From: Ancalomicrobiaceae bacterium
Lineage (GTDB): Bacteria > Pseudomonadota > Alphaproteobacteria > Rhizobiales > Ancalomicrobiaceae
DNA length: 64,000 nucleotides
Assembly: GCA_031291575.1 (NCBI GenBank)
Contig: JARLIT010000196.1
Span: 1 to 64,000, forward strand
Direction of reading: 5' to 3'
This document shows positions 62,240 through 64,000 of the stretch, piece by piece (position 1 is the first letter of the stretch; each line of letters starts with the position of its first letter). Both the position numbers and the translations under genes were made by a program. The notes under the pieces are model-generated. The model searched no databases. It was not told where the DNA came from and worked only from the letters and a program-made list of their open reading frames with translations.

Positions 62240-62905
62240 TCAAATCCCCGGCGCGGGCGCCGTCACCGACTGGATCAGCGACTTCATCGAGCCGGACGCG
62301 GCCCTGACCTCGCCTGCCAGCTTCTTGATGACGTCGAGCATCTGCTGGGCGTTGTTCAGCGCCTGCAGTTCCTCGATATAGTCGCTTCTCGCCTGCACCT
62401 GACGCAACAGCTCAGTGAACTCGCGCCGGGCGCTGCCGAGATCGTCGGTGGCGCGCTTGGCCTCGGTCTCGATGCGGCGCCATTCCTTCAACAGGAACTG
62501 GCGTTCCTCGGCCGAGAACTTGGTGTCCTGGTCGAACAGCGCCTCCTTCGAGCGGGCGTAGTCGACCACCTTCTGACCGAGCGTCATCACCTTGCCGTTG
62601 TCGGCGACCTGGCCAAGGGCATCGGCGATCAGGCTCTGCAGTTCGGCAACCTGAGCACGGGCTGCTTCCGTCGAGGTCAGGCCTTCGATCTGTTTGGAGC
62701 TTTCTTCGATCTTCGACGAGAGATCGCCGAGCGACTTCTTCGCTTCCACGACGGCGCGGTTGAAATCATCGACCGGATTGGCGACCTGCGGCGCCTTGTC
62801 TGCCTCGGCGGCGACGGCGGCCGTGGTCGCGGCTCCGGAAACTGCGGCTAGGCTCAGACTGACGGAGATGAAAACGATGTTGGCAAATCGACTGCGCGCG
62901 GGCAT
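62240..62905 (-). CDS. Periplasmic coiled-coil protein, unknown function
   Basis: The 221-residue protein has a signal peptide (FANIVFISVSLSLAAVSGAATTAAVAAEA) and then a long helical region rich in Glu, Lys, Ala and Leu (FNRAVVEAKKSLGDLSSKIEE, EERQFLLKEWRRIETEAKRATDDL, SDYIEELQALNNAQQMLDVIKKL). It should be exported to the periplasm and act as a coiled-coil. The ATG at 62905 starts the signal peptide; the frame to 62947 adds a short unlikely stretch. It is upstream of the small putative lipoprotein gene with 13 bases between them. No known family is evident to me. Confidence 0.7.
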   Translation of the reverse strand: MPARSRFANIVFISVSLSLAAVSGAATTAAVAAEADKAPQVANPVDDFNRAVVEAKKSLGDLSSKIEESSKQIEGLTSTEAARAQVAELQSLIADALGQVADNGKVMTLGQKVVDYARSKEALFDQDTKFSAEERQFLLKEWRRIETEAKRATDDLGSARREFTELLRQVQARSDYIEELQALNNAQQMLDVIKKLAGEVRAASGSMKSLIQSVTAPAPGI

Positions 62906-63009
62906 GGCACGTCCTCGCTCAATGAAAGGATTTGTTAACCCTGCCAAGCGTTAGTGGCAAATCTGCGTCGAAGAGGCCCGCTCGTCGTCCGCTTCACCCG
63001 CAAGCCAAA

Positions 63010-63037
63010 CAAAAAGGCCGGGATGAACCCGGCCTTC
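63010..63037 (-). terminator. Intrinsic terminator of the small exported protein gene
   Basis: On the minus strand the hairpin GAAGGCCGGG/CCCGGCCTTT is followed by TTTTG. It lies 25 bases beyond the stop at 63062. Confidence 0.85.
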
Positions 63038-63061
63038 TCAAACCCGACGAAGCGCCAGCGC

Positions 63062-63346
63062 TTAGCGCTGATGGCAGACGCGCTTCCAATAGCGGTGGCC
63101 GTAGTCGTCCTCGTAGAGCACCTTCTTGCACACCGTCACGTCCTCCTCGTAGATGGGTGCCGGGCGCTCTTCGACATAGACGCGCTCGCGCGGCTGCGAG
63201 GCGATGATCGAACCGACGGCAACACCGCCGATGATGCCTGCTGCGATGCCGAGGCCGACGTCGTTGGCCTGAGCCTCGCTCGTCGATCCGACGAAGGCCG
63301 TGGCAATCAGCGCGGAAGTGCAGAGAGCAGCGACTAAGTTCTTCAT
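63062..63346 (-). CDS. Small exported protein with a glycine-zipper-like segment
   Basis: The 94-residue protein has a signal peptide (MKNLVAALCTSALIATAFVG, cleavage near SEAQA), a Gly-rich hydrophobic stretch (VGLGIAAGIIGGVAVGSIIA), and a polar C-terminus with CKKVLYEDDYGHRYWKRVC. The two Cys could form a disulfide. Such short proteins are common in Hyphomicrobiales, but I cannot give a function. GAAGG lies nine bases before the ATG at 63346, and an intrinsic terminator follows, so it is a monocistronic gene. Confidence 0.75.
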   Translation of the reverse strand: MKNLVAALCTSALIATAFVGSTSEAQANDVGLGIAAGIIGGVAVGSIIASQPRERVYVEERPAPIYEEDVTVCKKVLYEDDYGHRYWKRVCHQR

Positions 63347-63502
63347 AAGGTCCAACCTTCAATGGGATGACTGAGCATTTTCCGACTAACCGACAGTCTC
63401 GCCCGCCATCGTGGTGAAATCATGTCGTCCGGAGTGCAACCGGAACACGTTTACCAAACTCGAATGTTCCCGCGCGTTGATTCGCCGGTATTCGCGATGA
63501 GA

Positions 63503-64000
63503 TCAAAGCCTTCCGAACAGAACGATGAAGCCTTCGACTGGCACTCCCCGATCCATTCTGAACTCTTCTCGCGCCAAGGAGACGAGATCGAGGCCGGACC
63601 GACGCCCGACGTCGAACACGTAGTCCTGACGATGACAATAGCGCAAACTGTCCTTCAGGGAAAAGCCCGAATTGGCGGCCGCGTCGATTTGGACTTCGAC
63701 CGTGAAGGCAAGTAGGCCGCCGGGCGCGAGCACCCGGCTCGACGCCGCAACTACTGGCTGAAGATCACCCAGATAGCAGAACACATCGGCGGCGGTGACG
63801 AGATCAACCGAGCCCGCCCCCTCGCCTGCCAGCACTTCGACCACATCGCCGACGACGAGGCCATCGTAGAGCCCCTTGGCGCGGGCTGCGGCGATCATAC
63901 GGGCGGACAGATCGACGCCGATCACGTGGCCGACGCGGGAGCGGATCGTCTCCGCCATCAGACCGGTTCCGCAACCGAGATCGATGGCGCGGGCAAAGCT
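63503..64000 (-). CDS. SAM-dependent methyltransferase, C-terminal part (gene runs off the right edge)
   Basis: The frame is open at base 64000; the visible 165 residues are the C-terminal methyltransferase domain. Motif I is AIDLGCGTGLMAETI just inside the window, followed by HVIGVDLSARMIAAARAKGLYD, DLVTAADVFCYLGDLQPV (motif IV), and SRVLAPGGLLAFTVE. The pattern resembles class I methyltransferases fused to TPR repeats (COG4976), so the missing N-terminus may be a TPR region. That cannot be checked here. The substrate is unknown. Confidence 0.85.
   Translation of the reverse strand, partial: SFARAIDLGCGTGLMAETIRSRVGHVIGVDLSARMIAAARAKGLYDGLVVGDVVEVLAGEGAGSVDLVTAADVFCYLGDLQPVVAASSRVLAPGGLLAFTVEVQIDAAANSGFSLKDSLRYCHRQDYVFDVGRRSGLDLVSLAREEFRMDRGVPVEGFIVLFGRL

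Overview
The window is chromosomal DNA of a GC-rich alphaproteobacterium, most likely of the order Hyphomicrobiales (Rhizobiales). The signs are a class I lysyl-tRNA synthetase, the lptB-rpoN-hpf-ptsN block, a RegB/RegA redox pair, a large PdhS/PleC/DivJ-type kinase, DUF1192 and MmcB genes, three perfect CtrA-type boxes (TTAA-N7-TTAA) in intergenic DNA, and several families of palindromic intergenic repeats. There is no prophage, no recognisable insertion sequence, no CRISPR array and no tRNA or rRNA gene. Genes are dense on both strands, and most of the content is housekeeping.

Layout. 1-5.8 kb (minus strand) is the translation block infC / PF06475 gene / rpmI-rplT / pheS-pheT. The pheS-pheT pair is split by a low-GC membrane-anchored ORF and a DUF559 nuclease gene that has palindromic repeats on both sides. 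infC starts at an ATT codon. rpmI-rplT has its own promoter and a structured leader. 6.3-8.4 kb: orphan TPP-dependent E1 alpha and beta. 8.8-12.8 kb: HrpB helicase and a sensor kinase. 13.0-17.6 kb: PdhS-like kinase with a CtrA box in its promoter, a phasin and a MoeB-type enzyme. 17.6-23.7 kb: FadL-type porin, acyl-CoA ligase and PBP1A. 24-30.9 kb: polA, a flavin reductase, folP-folB-folK, and recF coupled to a DUF1192 gene. 31.1-32.5 kb: a duplicated pair of unknown beta-rich proteins whose upstream DNA, including a CtrA box, is duplicated too. 32.6-34.9 kb: RibD_C-type reductase, quinone oxidoreductase and a nucleotidyltransferase. 34.9-39.3 kb: lptB-rpoN-hpf-ptsN. 39.4-39.6 kb: a candidate small RNA. 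39.8-42.9 kb: uracil-catabolism module (DUF1688/URC4, upp, ribokinase). 43-46.4 kb: retropepsin-like protease, PhnD-like binding protein, Hpt and HD-GYP response regulator. 46.7-50 kb: lysS and PHB depolymerase. 50.2-54.7 kb: repeats, ABC-2 exporter, regB and regA. 54.8-58.3 kb: mmcB, antiporter, DUF952 and pyrD. 58.5-61.8 kb: pdeM and an Lhr-like helicase. 61.9-64 kb: small envelope proteins and a methyltransferase cut by the window edge.

Functional themes are translation initiation and Phe/Lys charging, folate synthesis, pyrimidine salvage and degradation, PHB storage (phasin and depolymerase), cell-cycle and redox signalling (PdhS-like, CtrA boxes, RegBA, HD-GYP), and DNA repair (PolA, RecF, MmcB, PdeM/Lhr). 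The parts least explained by known biology are the DUF559-repeat arrangement inside pheST, the duplicated CtrA-box gene pair at 31-32.5 kb, the putative sRNA at 39.46-39.64 kb, and the paired CTAGTGG palindromes at 50.3 kb.
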